NCBI GenBank assembly: GCA_016182795.1
Contig: JACPFW010000003.1
Coordinates: 26,254-90,253 of the forward strand
Length of the DNA: 64,000 nucleotides
Direction: 5' to 3'
Source of the DNA: Gemmatimonadota bacterium
Lineage (GTDB): Bacteria; Gemmatimonadota; Gemmatimonadetes; Gemmatimonadales; Gemmatimonadaceae
The translations under genes were made by a program, and so were the position numbers. Positions 17,089-25,578 of the stretch are shown piece after piece (within the stretch, counting starts at the first letter, position 1; every line of letters begins with the position of its first letter). The notes below the pieces were generated by a model. It was not told where the DNA came from. It saw only the letters and a program-made list of their open reading frames with translations, and made no database searches.

Positions 17089-17116
17089 ATTATATCAAGA
17101 AATCTTGTTGTGTCAA
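17089..17116 (-). promoter_or_regulatory. Consensus promoter of the ars operon with internal ArsR site (leaderless start)
   Basis: On the minus strand TTGACA (17116-17111) and TATAAT (17094-17089) are both perfect consensus boxes with a 16-base spacer. The spacer carries ATCAA-GAAATC-TTGTT (17094-17109 on the plus strand), which differs at one arm base from the perfect site at 16704. Only 6 bases separate the -10 box from the arsR ATG, so transcription should start at or next to the start codon. Confidence 0.75.
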
Positions 17117-17138
17117 GACTGCCCCCTAAGCACCTGGC

Positions 17139-18250
17139 TCAGAACTCCACCGTGATGCCGGCGCTCGGCAGCCAGCCGAGCAGCAATTCTGGAGTGCGGC
17201 GAACAATGACCTCGTTGTTGGCCGATGATGTCTTGTAGCGAATCGCCGACGGATTCTGCACATCGAAGACATTGAAGACGTCCACGAAGTACGAGAACTG
17301 CCAGCGGCGCGTGGTCACGTCGCGCGTGATGCGCGCATCGACGCGGTGATGCCATGGCAGTCGCGCGTTGCCGAGCGATTCTACAGGGCCGTACACCGTG
17401 AGCACAGTCGTGGACTTTGCGCCCCTGGAGGTCCTGACGGTGTCGAGCACGAAATGCACGGGCGATTCCGGCCAGCCGCTGTGCGCCTGCGCGGCCACGC
17501 TGAAGTGCCACTGACCGTCGCGGGGACGCCAGGTGACATCGCCGTAGAGCGCATGCGGTTGGTCCCACGTGCGGGCGGCCTCGACGCCATTCACCGATCC
17601 GTCACGCGCGAGTATGTGTAGCCGGCGGCCCAGTCAACGCCGCCGCGGCCGAGCCCGCGCACACTCAACTCGACGCCGTGCGCCCGGCCGCTCGTGGACG
17701 AGAGCAGCACGCGGTCCGGCTCGAGTTCCGGGAAGACGCGCAGGTCGCCGCGCAGGTTGATGTAGCGCGGTTCCTGCCTGATGATGCGCCGCTCGTACGC
17801 TTCCACCCGGACCATCGCGATGAGGCCGACGCGCTGCTCAATGCCGACGACGCGATGTTCGGCGACGTCCTCACGGCCGAACGCGGTGACGCCGTCCTGT
17901 ACCTGCAGCGCGAACACTTCCTGCGACTGGGCATACCGTCCAACCGCGAGCCGCAGCGTGGTGGCTGGCGTGAGGGTGAGCATCACGTTGGCGCGCGGGC
18001 TGAGGGAGGCATCGCCCGTCCACGACGTCCGGTCGTAACGCGCGCCGAGCTCGGCCACGAGCCATCGATACGGCCGCAGTCGCGGCGCGACATACAGCGC
18101 GGTTTGGCTGCCGCGCACCGATCGCGCTGCGCTCACCTGATCGAGCAGCCGTGCGATCGTGTCGGCCACCACCATCCGGGCGAGATATGTGGATGCCAGG
18201 GCGATCCTCGACGTCGAAGCTCGTACGCGAACTCGGAACATAGGGGATGG
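17139..18250 (-). pseudogene. TonB-dependent receptor remnant, frameshifted and lacking its N-terminus
   Basis: Two adjacent minus-strand frames together read as the C-terminal beta-barrel half of a TonB-dependent receptor. The upstream piece (to 17591) has barrel strands such as LVAELGARYDRTSW, LSPRANVMLTLTPATTLRLAVGRYAQSQE and RAHGVELSVRG, ending YTYSRVTDR. The second piece (from 17594) continues with NGVEAARTWDQPHALYGDV and ends in the C-terminal GITVEF. One missing base near 17594 breaks the frame. No signal peptide, TonB box or plug can be found upstream of ~18250. The upstream limit is approximate. Confidence 0.75.
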
Positions 18251-18280
18251 ACACGCCAAATGATCCAGAAGCCCGGCTAA

Positions 18281-18457
18281 GGCGCGGTGAGCGCGGCGGC
18301 CGACGGGGCCGAAGCGCTGCGCATCGTGCGCGATGGCGCGGCGGATCTCGTCGCTATGGAGGTGCAGATGCTGGAACTGAACGGCCTCGAAGCCACCCAG
18401 CGCATTCGCTCGTCGACATCGCTCGGCCACTGGCGAGAGCGCACCACCCCTGCCTAG
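18281..18457 (+). pseudogene. Response-regulator receiver domain fragment
   Basis: A 58-codon open stretch after an in-frame TAA at 18278, reading ADGAEALRIVRDGAADLV, then AMEVQMLELNGLEATQRIR, then an unrelated short tail and TAG. It aligns with the middle of a receiver domain, but the phospho-acceptor Asp is replaced by Glu (MEVQM) and both ends of the domain are missing. There is no plausible start. It sits directly beside the truncated TonB-receptor remnant, so both look like scars of one or more deletions. Confidence 0.55.
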
Positions 18458-18556
18458 TCGGGCGGGGCCAGCGGCACGGCGCGCGTGTGCGTAATTAGAG
18501 ATGGTCCCCGCGCGCCGCCGTTCGTTCCTGCCTTTTGAACCCGCAACCCATTTCCC

Positions 18557-20173
18557 ATGCGTCGTTCTCTACTTCTGGTCGCGCTGTTAGCCGGCGCGTC
18601 CTCCCTGCGCGCCCAGGGCGCGCCCGCCACTGACGCCGCCATCCAGCGCATCTGGACGCTCGGCATGGACAGTTCGCAGACTCCGCGTCTTGCGCAGCAA
18701 CTCCTCGACTCGCTCGGGCCGCGCCTGCTGGGGAGCCCCGACATGAAGCGCGCCCAGGACTGGGCCATCAAGACACTGGGCGGATGGGGCATCGACGCCA
18801 AGCACGAACAGTTCGGCACGTGGCGCGGCTGGCGCCGCGGCTATTCGCACATTGACCTCATTGCCCCGCGCGTTCGCACCCTTGAAGGGATGATGCTCGG
18901 TTTCTCGCCGGGCACGAACAAGAAGGACAAGGTCGCCGAGACGCTCGTCCTGCCGCATTTCGCCGACAGCACCGAGTTCGTGAAGTGGCTGCCGGCGGTG
19001 AAGGGCAAGCTGGTGCTCGTGTCGGCGCCGATGCAGTCGTGCCGGCCGACGGAGGACATCGTGAAGAACGGCACACCGGCGACGATCTCGCGCGACAGCG
19101 CCTGGCGCGCCGAGAACGCGCGGGAGTGGGGCGGCCGCAATGTTCGCGGCACCGGCCTGAGCCTCGCCCTCGGCGGCGGCGAACTCGCGGTGCGCCTCGA
19201 GGAAGCCGGCGCGGCCGGCGTCATCAGCTCGCGCCCGACCAACTCGCGCGGTGGACTCGCGCTGTTCGAGACGTACACGACCAAGGTGCCGACCGTGGCG
19301 CTGTCGTGTGAGGACTACGGACTCGTCTTCCGCCTGACGGACAACAACCAGCATCCCAAGATTCGCCTGAACCTCGACGCCGAACTGCTGGGCGAACAGC
19401 CTATCTCAAACGTCGTTGGCCGCATTCCCGGCACGACGAAGCCCAACGAGTACGTGCTGCTCTCCGCGCACTTCGATTCGTGGGACGGCGGCAGCGGCGC
19501 CACCGACAACGCCACGGGCTCAGTGATGATGCTCGAGGCGATGCGCATCCTGAAGCAGGTGCTGCCCAACCCGCAGCGCACCATCCTGATTGGCCTCTGG
19601 GCCGGCGAAGAAGAAGGGTTGGTGGGCTCCGGCGCGTTCGCCGAGGATCATCCCGAGGTGCTGAAGGGGCTTCAGGCGATGTTCAATCAGGACAACGGCA
19701 CGGGGCGCGTGATGCGCGTCGGCGCCGGCGGCCTGCCGAACGGGGCGGTGCACCTGTCGTCGTGGCTCAAGCAGCTGCCGACGGCCTTCCAGACGGCGGT
19801 GCCGTTTGACGGCTCGCCGGGACGTCCGTCGTCAGGCGGCACCGACGACGCGTCGTTTGCCTGCCACGGTGTGCCCGTGTTCGGCATGGGCGGCGCCTCG
19901 TGGGACTACGGTGTGGTCACCTGGCACACGACGCGCGACACGTTCGACAAGGTCGTGTTCGACGACCTCAAGCATAATGCGACGCTCGTGGCGAGCCTCG
20001 CGTATCTCGCGTCGGAGGATCCGTCGTTTATCACGCGCGAACGTGTCGACCTGAGCACGCTTCCGGCTGGTGGTCGGCCGGGGGTGCCGGCGCGGGCCGG
20101 CGGTCCGCCGCCGATGCGCGCCTGGCCGACCTGCACGCCGGTTCCGCGCGTCACCAAGCCGCGACTGAAGTAG
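18557..20173 (+). CDS. Secreted M28 family metallopeptidase with PA domain
   Basis: A 538-residue protein with a signal peptide (MRRSLLLVALLAGASSLRAQG). A protease-associated insert lies at ~130-280 and an M28 aminopeptidase core follows with zinc-ligand motifs SAHFDSWDGG, TDNATGSVMM, AGEEEGLVGSGAF, FNQDNGTG and a late HTTRDT. It is probably an aminopeptidase or carboxypeptidase acting in the periplasm or outside the cell. The C-terminus is Pro/Arg/Gly-rich. It stands alone and ends in a bidirectional terminator. Confidence 0.88.
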   Translation: MRRSLLLVALLAGASSLRAQGAPATDAAIQRIWTLGMDSSQTPRLAQQLLDSLGPRLLGSPDMKRAQDWAIKTLGGWGIDAKHEQFGTWRGWRRGYSHIDLIAPRVRTLEGMMLGFSPGTNKKDKVAETLVLPHFADSTEFVKWLPAVKGKLVLVSAPMQSCRPTEDIVKNGTPATISRDSAWRAENAREWGGRNVRGTGLSLALGGGELAVRLEEAGAAGVISSRPTNSRGGLALFETYTTKVPTVALSCEDYGLVFRLTDNNQHPKIRLNLDAELLGEQPISNVVGRIPGTTKPNEYVLLSAHFDSWDGGSGATDNATGSVMMLEAMRILKQVLPNPQRTILIGLWAGEEEGLVGSGAFAEDHPEVLKGLQAMFNQDNGTGRVMRVGAGGLPNGAVHLSSWLKQLPTAFQTAVPFDGSPGRPSSGGTDDASFACHGVPVFGMGGASWDYGVVTWHTTRDTFDKVVFDDLKHNATLVASLAYLASEDPSFITRERVDLSTLPAGGRPGVPARAGGPPPMRAWPTCTPVPRVTKPRLK

Positions 20174-20190
20174 CATCGGTTCTCACGGAA

Positions 20191-20240
20191 ACAACAAGCG
20201 CAGGGGCGTCGGTGATCGCGCCCCTGCGCTTCTTGTTGTC
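20191..20240. terminator. Bidirectional terminator between M28 peptidase and aldo/keto reductase
   Basis: CGCAGGGGCG and CGCCCCTGCG pair perfectly around a 10-base loop. Flanking ACAACAAG and TTGTTGT give A- and T-rich tails on both sides, so the element can end transcription from both convergent genes. Confidence 0.75.
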
Positions 20241-20248
20241 TTCGAGTG

Positions 20249-21256
20249 TTAGTCGTCCACCAGCGCGCGCATCCCCGTGGGGTAACGGTCACCAGCGGCG
20301 GCGGGGATCGCCGCGTCGAGTTGCGCCACGTCCGCGGCGCTGAGCCCCACAAAGCAGGCACCGAGGTTTTCGTCGATCCGCGTCGCCTTGGTGGTGCCCG
20401 GAATCGGCACGACGTCATCGCCGCGCGAGAGCACCCATGCCAGCGCGATCTGCGCCGGTGTGCACCGCTTCTGCTCGGCGAGCGCGCGCACCGCGTCGAC
20501 GATGCGCAGGTTGGCGGCCCGGTTCTCGCCGGTGAAGCGGGCGCTTGTGTGCCGATAGTCGCCCTCGGGGAACGTCGTGCCGGCGGTGATGGCGCCGGTG
20601 AGAAATCCGCGCCCCAGCGGGCTGTACGGCACCACCCCCACGCCGAGTGCGCGTGCGGTGGCGAACGTCGAGCGTTCCCAGTCGCGCGTCCACAGCGACC
20701 ACTCGCTCTGCACCGCCGAGATCGGATGCGCGGCGTGCGCCCGCCGCAGCGTCTCGCTCGACACCTCGGAGAGGCCGATGAACCGGATCTTCCCCTCCTG
20801 CACGAGCTGGGCGAGGGCGCCAATGGTCTCTTCGATGGGAATGGTCTTGTCGCGTCGATGCTGGTAGTAGAGATCGATGGTGTCGACGCCGAGGCGGCGC
20901 AGCGAACCCTCGCACGAGGCGCGCACGTACTCAGGGCGTCCGTTGACGCCGCGTCTGGATGGATCGGCGGCGTCGCGCACGATGCCGAACTTGGTCGCGA
21001 TGACAACGGCGTCGCGGCGTCCCTTTACGGCGCGGCCGACCAGCTCCTCGTTGCGGTGCGGGCCGTACATGTCGGCCGTGTCGAGCAGCGTGATGCCGTG
21101 GTCGAGGGCGTGGTGAATGACGGCGACGCCGTCGACCGCCGCCCGCGAGGCGGCATCGCCGTAGAACTCGCTGAAGCCCATGCAGCCGAGGCCGATCGCC
21201 GAGACGCGAAGTCCTTGCGAGCCCAGCGCGCGAATGGGAATGGATGGAGAAGTCAT
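20249..21256 (-). CDS. Aldo/keto reductase
   Basis: A 335-residue NADP(H)-dependent oxidoreductase. The fold and catalytic residues can be seen: [36 protein letters not shown] (Asp and Tyr), IATKFG (Lys) and DLYYQHRRD (His). [12 protein letters not shown] and the cofactor loop [11 protein letters not shown] follow. It is closest in pattern to the YakC/plant-auxin-induced AKR group. The start could be the ATG at 21256 or 21280; neither has a good ribosome site. The natural substrate is unknown. It is divergent from the copper operon, with only ~40 bases to that promoter. Confidence 0.9.
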   Translation of the reverse strand: MTSPSIPIRALGSQGLRVSAIGLGCMGFSEFYGDAASRAAVDGVAVIHHALDHGITLLDTADMYGPHRNEELVGRAVKGRRDAVVIATKFGIVRDAADPSRRGVNGRPEYVRASCEGSLRRLGVDTIDLYYQHRRDKTIPIEETIGALAQLVQEGKIRFIGLSEVSSETLRRAHAAHPISAVQSEWSLWTRDWERSTFATARALGVGVVPYSPLGRGFLTGAITAGTTFPEGDYRHTSARFTGENRAANLRIVDAVRALAEQKRCTPAQIALAWVLSRGDDVVPIPGTTKATRIDENLGACFVGLSAADVAQLDAAIPAAAGDRYPTGMRALVDD

Positions 21257-21296
21257 GGGGGAAAAGTTACCGCGCGCCATCGACGCAGGTTGGATC

Positions 21297-21325
21297 TTGA
21301 CATAGGGGAGGGGGGTATATACAAT
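21297..21325 (+). promoter_or_regulatory. Promoter of copZ-copA-csoR
   Basis: TTGACA at 21297-21302 and TACAAT at 21320-21325 with a 17-base spacer. The spacer is filled by a G tract flanked by an ATA/TAT dyad. The expected transcription start near 21332 places the whole palindromic repeat at 21334-21467 in the untranslated leader. Confidence 0.65.
21302..21318. promoter_or_regulatory. Candidate CsoR operator (G tract with ATA/TAT flanks)
   Basis: ATA-GGGGAGGGGGG-TAT lies exactly between the -35 and -10 boxes. CsoR/RcnR-family repressors recognise G/C tracts flanked by short AT-rich inverted repeats, and the third gene of this operon encodes a CsoR. Autoregulation by copper is a strong inference, not shown. 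Confidence 0.55.
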
Positions 21326-21333
21326 CCAGTGAA

Positions 21334-21467
21334 GAGGAAGAGGCAGAGTGTGGTCAGGGTGCGGGGGAGCACGCCGACACCCCAGCACTCCGCACCACCC
21401 CCGCCTCCTCCTCTGGACCACACCCTGCCTCTTCCTCTGCACCACACTCTGCCTCTTCCCCTGCACC
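21334..21467. repeat. Palindromic dispersed repeat, copy 1 (leader of copZ)
   Basis: GAGGAAGAGGCAGAGTGTGG (21334-21353) begins a 22-base arm that pairs with 21416-21437 with one mismatch, with a GC-rich inner part. A further right-arm copy follows at 21434-21467. The last 34 bases are identical to 60929-60962 inside trmFO, and GGTGCGGGGGAG is also shared. The element ends 14 bases before the copZ ATG and should fold as a long hairpin in the mRNA leader. Confidence 0.7.
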
Positions 21468-21481
21468 CAACAGAGTTCTCC

Positions 21482-21697
21482 ATGACCACACTCAATCTTG
21501 CTATCGACGGTATGTCCTGCGGCCACTGCGTCATGTCCGTGCAGAAGGCCCTCCGCGCGCTCGACGGCGTCGACGTGCAGCAAGTCCTGATCGGCTCCGC
21601 CGCCCTGCGGTACGATCCGGCCAAGCGCACCGTCGACGACATTCTCAACGCCGTGCGCGACCAGGGCTTTGAGCCGCGCGCCGCGGCCAACGCGTAG
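21482..21697 (+). CDS. copZ: Copper chaperone, heavy-metal-associated domain
   Basis: A 71-residue single HMA domain with the copper-binding motif DGMSCGHC at residues 9-16 and the beta-alpha-beta-beta-alpha-beta pattern ([28 protein letters not shown]). It delivers Cu(I) to the CopA pump encoded 9 bases downstream. The frame is open far upstream, but only this ATG leaves a typical HMA protein. The ribosome site is weak and the leader is dominated by the palindromic repeat. Confidence 0.9.
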   Translation: MTTLNLAIDGMSCGHCVMSVQKALRALDGVDVQQVLIGSAALRYDPAKRTVDDILNAVRDQGFEPRAAANA

Positions 21698-21706
21698 GCC
21701 TTCATT

Positions 21707-24136
21707 ATGACGACGGCCGCTCCTCCGGCGCCGGGCACTTCACGCGGTGCCGCCTCTCACATCACGATTCCGGTGGGCGGGATGACGTGCGCCGCCTGCC
21801 AGTCGCGCGTGCAGCGCGCGCTCGGCAAGGTGGACGGCGTGCAGGACGCGACCGTCAACTTGATGCTCAACAACGCCACGGTCCTGTTTGATCCCACCGT
21901 GGTGTCGCCGCAGGCGCTCGTCGACAAAATTCGCGACACGGGATACGAAGCTGAGATCCCGAAGGGCGAGAAGACGTCGCTCGAGGCGCAGGACGAAAAC
22001 GAGCGAAAGCAGGACGCCGAGTTCCGCGCGCTCCGCCTGCGCGCCATCGTCGCCGGCCTCGCCGGCGCCGTGGCGATGTTCTTCTCGATGCCGCTGATGA
22101 TGTACACGTCGCACATCGCCGGCGCGCCGGGCAACGACCCGCTGATGCTCTGGCAGGAGCGGGCGTTCACGGGATGGTTTGTAAAGTACGTGCCGTGGAC
22201 GTACGCGATTCCGCCCTGGGTGCTGCTGTACGGCGGCCTCGTGCTCACCGCCGCGGTGATGGCGTGGGCGGGACGGCACTTCTACACGCGGGCGTGGGCC
22301 GCGGCCCGCCATGGCGCCGCCGACATGAACACGCTCATCGCCGTCGGCACGGGCGTCGCCTTCATCTACTCTGTTGTTGCCACCGTGGCGCCGGGCTTCT
22401 TTGCCTCGCGCGGGGTCGCGCCCGACGTGTACTACGAAGCGGTCATTCTCATTACCGCCTTCATCCTGATGGGCAATGCCTTCGAGGCGCGCGCCAAGCG
22501 CAGCACGGCCTCGGCGCTCCGCGCGCTGGCCCGCCTGCGCCCGAAGACGGCGCGCGTGGTGCGCGGCGGCGTGGAGACGGACCTCGACATCGATGACGTG
22601 CTCCCCGGCGACGATGTGGTTGTGCGCCCCGGCGAACGCATTCCGGTGGACGGCGTGATCGTGAGCGGTGCGAGCGATGTGGACGAGTCGATGCTTACGG
22701 GCGAGTCGATGCCCGTCGCCAAGCAGCTCAACGACGTGGTCGTTGGCGGCACCATCAACGGCCGCGGCGCGTTCCAGATGCGCGCGACCACCGTGGGTGC
22801 CGACAGCGTGCTGGCGCGCATCGTGCAGCTGATGCGCGACGCGCAGGGCTCGCGGGCGCCGATCCAGGCGATGGCCGACCGCGTCAGCGCGGTCTTCGTG
22901 CCCACCGTGATGGTGCTGGCCGTCGTCACGTTTGGCATTTGGTATCTGGCGCTCACCGCCAATGGCGCGTCGGCAAGCGTCGCGGCGGTGCGGGGGCTGG
23001 TCTCCGCGCTGGCCGTGCTGATCATCGCCTGCCCGTGCGCCATGGGGCTCGCCGTGCCGACGGCCGTCATGGTCGCCACCGGCCGCGGCGCCGAGTTTGG
23101 GGTGCTCATCAAGGGCGGTGAGGCGCTGCAACGGGCCGGCGATATCACCACCGTGGTCCTCGACAAGACCGGTACGGTCACCGAAGGCAAGCCCGGCGTC
23201 ACCGACGTCGTGCGCGCGGGCAGCACGGTGTCGGACGACGAACTGTTGCGACTCCTGGGCTCCCTCGAGCGCAGCTCCGAGCATCCGCTGGGCGATGCGA
23301 TTGTCCGGCACGCCGAGTCGCGCAACCTCACGCTGTCGCGCGCCGAGTCGTTTGCGGCGGTGCCCGGTCGAGGAGCGACCGGCGTGGTGGAGGGCCACGG
23401 GATGGCCGCCGGCAACGCCGCGCTCCTCGCGGACTGGGGCGTCGATGTCGCGCCGCTCGCTGCCGACGCCGAGCGCGTGACGGCCGAAGCCAAGACACCG
23501 GTCTTCATTGCCATCGACGGCGAACTGGCAGGACTTGTGGCCATCGCCGATCCGATACGCCGCACGTCGCGTGATGCGGTGGAACGCCTCAAGGCCATGG
23601 GGCTCGACGTCGTGATGCTCACCGGCGATCACCGGCGCACGGCCGAGGCGATTGCCCGGCAGGCCGGCATTCCCCGCGTGGTCGCCGAGGTGCTGCCCGA
23701 CGGCAAGGTGGCCGAGGTGCAGCGCCTGCAGGGCGAGGGTCGTGTGGTTGCGATGGTCGGCGACGGGATCAACGACGCGCCGGCGCTCGCGCAGTCCGAT
23801 GTCGGCGTGGCCATTGGGACAGGCACGGACGTCGCGGTCGAGGCCGCCGACATCGCGCTGGTACGCGGTGACCTGCATGGGCTGGCCGACGCGATTGCCT
23901 TGTCGCGCCGCACGATGCGCGTAATGAAGCAGAATCTCTTTTGGGCGTTCATTTACAACGTCATCAGCATTCCGGTGGCGGCCGGCGCGCTCTATCCGTC
24001 GTTTGCGCTCCAGTTGAGCCCCATCCTCGCCAGCGCGGCGATGGCGTTCAGCTCCGTGTCGGTGGTCACCAACTCGCTGCGCCTGCGGACCTGGCGTCCG
24101 CGGCGCGCGGCGCATTTGAGAGAGGCGGGCATCTGA
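21707..24136 (+). CDS. copA: Cu(I)-exporting P1B-type ATPase
   Basis: An 809-residue inner membrane pump. N-terminal HMA domain with GGMTCAACQ, then membrane helices. Actuator loop TGES, CPC metal site in [14 protein letters not shown], phosphorylation motif [15 protein letters not shown] (HP locus) and [10 protein letters not shown] follow. NLFWAFIYN and [16 protein letters not shown] are the TM7/TM8 signatures of copper-exporting P1B-1 pumps. It shares one base with csoR at its stop. It detoxifies cytoplasmic copper. Confidence 0.96.
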   Translation: MTTAAPPAPGTSRGAASHITIPVGGMTCAACQSRVQRALGKVDGVQDATVNLMLNNATVLFDPTVVSPQALVDKIRDTGYEAEIPKGEKTSLEAQDENERKQDAEFRALRLRAIVAGLAGAVAMFFSMPLMMYTSHIAGAPGNDPLMLWQERAFTGWFVKYVPWTYAIPPWVLLYGGLVLTAAVMAWAGRHFYTRAWAAARHGAADMNTLIAVGTGVAFIYSVVATVAPGFFASRGVAPDVYYEAVILITAFILMGNAFEARAKRSTASALRALARLRPKTARVVRGGVETDLDIDDVLPGDDVVVRPGERIPVDGVIVSGASDVDESMLTGESMPVAKQLNDVVVGGTINGRGAFQMRATTVGADSVLARIVQLMRDAQGSRAPIQAMADRVSAVFVPTVMVLAVVTFGIWYLALTANGASASVAAVRGLVSALAVLIIACPCAMGLAVPTAVMVATGRGAEFGVLIKGGEALQRAGDITTVVLDKTGTVTEGKPGVTDVVRAGSTVSDDELLRLLGSLERSSEHPLGDAIVRHAESRNLTLSRAESFAAVPGRGATGVVEGHGMAAGNAALLADWGVDVAPLAADAERVTAEAKTPVFIAIDGELAGLVAIADPIRRTSRDAVERLKAMGLDVVMLTGDHRRTAEAIARQAGIPRVVAEVLPDGKVAEVQRLQGEGRVVAMVGDGINDAPALAQSDVGVAIGTGTDVAVEAADIALVRGDLHGLADAIALSRRTMRVMKQNLFWAFIYNVISIPVAAGALYPSFALQLSPILASAAMAFSSVSVVTNSLRLRTWRPRRAAHLREAGI

Positions 24137-24486
24137 TGGCCAAGAAACTCCCCGTTCAGCCGGCCGGCTGCGGCTGCGCCACACACGACGCGCCGGAGCG
24201 CCACGCGGTCGGCGTGGATGCCAGCATCAAGTCGCGCAACATCACCCGTCTGCGTCGCATCGAGGGGCAGGTGCGCGGCCTGCAGAAGATGGTCGAGGAC
24301 GACCGCTACTGCGCCGACATCCTGATGCAGGTGTCGTCGGTGCAGGAGGCGCTGCGCGCTGTCTCGCGCGAGTTGATGCGCAATCACCTCAAGCACTGCG
24401 CGGCGTCGGCCATTCGCAAGGGCGACGCCGAGGCCGAGGCGATGTATGACGAGCTGGTGGAGCTGATGCACAAGCACGCGCGATAA
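24136..24486 (+). CDS. csoR: CsoR family copper-sensing repressor
   Basis: A 116-residue all-helical DUF156 protein (NITRLRRIEGQVRGLQKMVED). The Cu(I) ligands have exactly the CsoR spacing: Cys in DRYCADIL, His 25 residues later and Cys four after that (NHLKHC). An N-terminal extension with CGC and H is present. It overlaps copA by one base. It most likely represses its own operon through the G-tract site at 21302-21318. Confidence 0.92.
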   Translation: MAKKLPVQPAGCGCATHDAPERHAVGVDASIKSRNITRLRRIEGQVRGLQKMVEDDRYCADILMQVSSVQEALRAVSRELMRNHLKHCAASAIRKGDAEAEAMYDELVELMHKHAR

Positions 24487-24513
24487 CCGGCGCGCCTCGC
24501 GTTAGCATTCAGG

Positions 24514-25452
24514 ATGTCCCTTCGGCGATTCCTCCTCCCGCTGGCGCTCGCGTCCGGCGCGCCGCTCGGCGCCCAGCAGCCGTCCGGCGCGCCCGTCATC
24601 GACTCCGCCTCGATGTGGCAGTCGTTCACCGCGCTCGCCGCCGACTCCATGGAGGGGCGGCGGATGGGGACGGCCGGCAATGCGCGAGCGCGAGGCTTCC
24701 TCGTGCGGCGGCTCACCGCTGCCAACGTTGAGCCGCTCGTGCCCGGCTACGTCCAGCATTTCGACGTGGTGTGGCGCGACACATCGGCGCGCGACGGGGT
24801 GAACGTGCTGAGCGTTGCGCGCGGCGCCGACACGAGCCGCATCATCGTGGTCAGCGCGCATTTCGATCACGTCGGCGTGCGCCGCGGCGAGGTCTACAAC
24901 GGCGCCGATGACAACGCCTCCGGCACCGCGGCCGTGCTTGCCCTCGCCCAATGGTATGCGGCGCATCCGCCGCGCCATACGATCATCTTCGCGCTCTTCG
25001 ATGGTGAAGAGGCCGGTCTGCGCGGGTCCCGGGCGTTCCTCGAGTCGCCGCCGGTGCCGCTGCGGCGCATCGCCGCCAACGTGAACCTCGACATGGTCGC
25101 CCGGCTCGACAAGAATGAGCTGTTCGCGGCCGGCGCCACGCCGTATCCGTTCTTCCGGCCGCTGCTGCGCGAAACCGCCCGCGGCGCGCCAGTCACGCTC
25201 CGGCTCGGGCACGACTTCAAGCAGTCCGATGGCCTCGAGGACTGGATCAGCCAGTCCGACCAGGCGTCGTTCCACGACAAGGGCATTCCGTTCGTCTACT
25301 TCGGCGTCGAGGATCATCCCGACTATCACCGAAGCACCGACGATGCGGAGCGGGTCGACGCCGGTCGCTATGTCGCCGCCGTGCGGACCATCGCCGATTT
25401 CATCCATCGGCTCGACGAGTCGCTCGACAAGGTCGTGCCGCGCCATCGGTGA
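24514..25452 (+). CDS. Secreted M28 family metallopeptidase (compact form)
   Basis: A 312-residue protein with a signal peptide (MSLRRFLLPLALASGAPLGAQQ) and one M28 catalytic domain. Zinc-binding motifs are VSAHFDHVGV, GADDNASGTAA, FDGEEAGLRGS, NLDMVARL and the late His in DYHRSTDD. It lacks the PA insert of the peptidase at 18557. It is 27 bases after csoR but has no evident link to copper. It is followed by a hairpin terminator. Confidence 0.9.
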   Translation: MSLRRFLLPLALASGAPLGAQQPSGAPVIDSASMWQSFTALAADSMEGRRMGTAGNARARGFLVRRLTAANVEPLVPGYVQHFDVVWRDTSARDGVNVLSVARGADTSRIIVVSAHFDHVGVRRGEVYNGADDNASGTAAVLALAQWYAAHPPRHTIIFALFDGEEAGLRGSRAFLESPPVPLRRIAANVNLDMVARLDKNELFAAGATPYPFFRPLLRETARGAPVTLRLGHDFKQSDGLEDWISQSDQASFHDKGIPFVYFGVEDHPDYHRSTDDAERVDAGRYVAAVRTIADFIHRLDESLDKVVPRHR

Positions 25453-25460
25453 CAACGCCA

Positions 25461-25499
25461 GACGGCCCGCACTCGGCGCGATGCCGAATGCGGGCCGTC
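25461..25499. terminator. Hairpin between convergent M28 peptidase and TonB receptor
   Basis: GACGGCCCGCA and TGCGGGCCGTC pair perfectly, with an inner TCGGC/GCCGA stem and a short GCGAT loop. It lies 8 bases after the peptidase stop. No U tract is visible. Confidence 0.6.
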
Positions 25500-25578
25500 G
25501 GTACTTCGGGCGTCGACGATTGCCAGGAGGCCGTCCGCCCGATGATTGCGCCGCAAGGGGTCGGCGCAGTCGACCCTA

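Noticed and set aside
17139..18430. Two separate, translationally coupled TonB-receptor genes (ATGA overlap at 17591-17594)
   Set aside because: The two pieces read as one continuous barrel if a single base is restored, and the upstream piece lacks signal peptide and plug, so a frameshifted remnant fits better.
21334..21467. CRISPR-like array or simple terminator
   Set aside because: There are no regular spacers, only nested inverted copies, and the partner copy lies inside a coding gene 39 kb away; it is also placed between a promoter and its first gene.
20246..21697. Long plus-strand open frame of 483 codons ending in a heavy-metal domain
   Set aside because: Only the last 71 codons (from 21482) are real copZ; the rest is the antisense shadow of the aldo/keto reductase plus the palindromic leader.
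21740..24184. Minus-strand open frame of 814 codons opposite copA
   Set aside because: It is a His/Arg/Gly-rich shadow of the high-GC copA gene with no domain; copA on the plus strand carries all P-type ATPase motifs.
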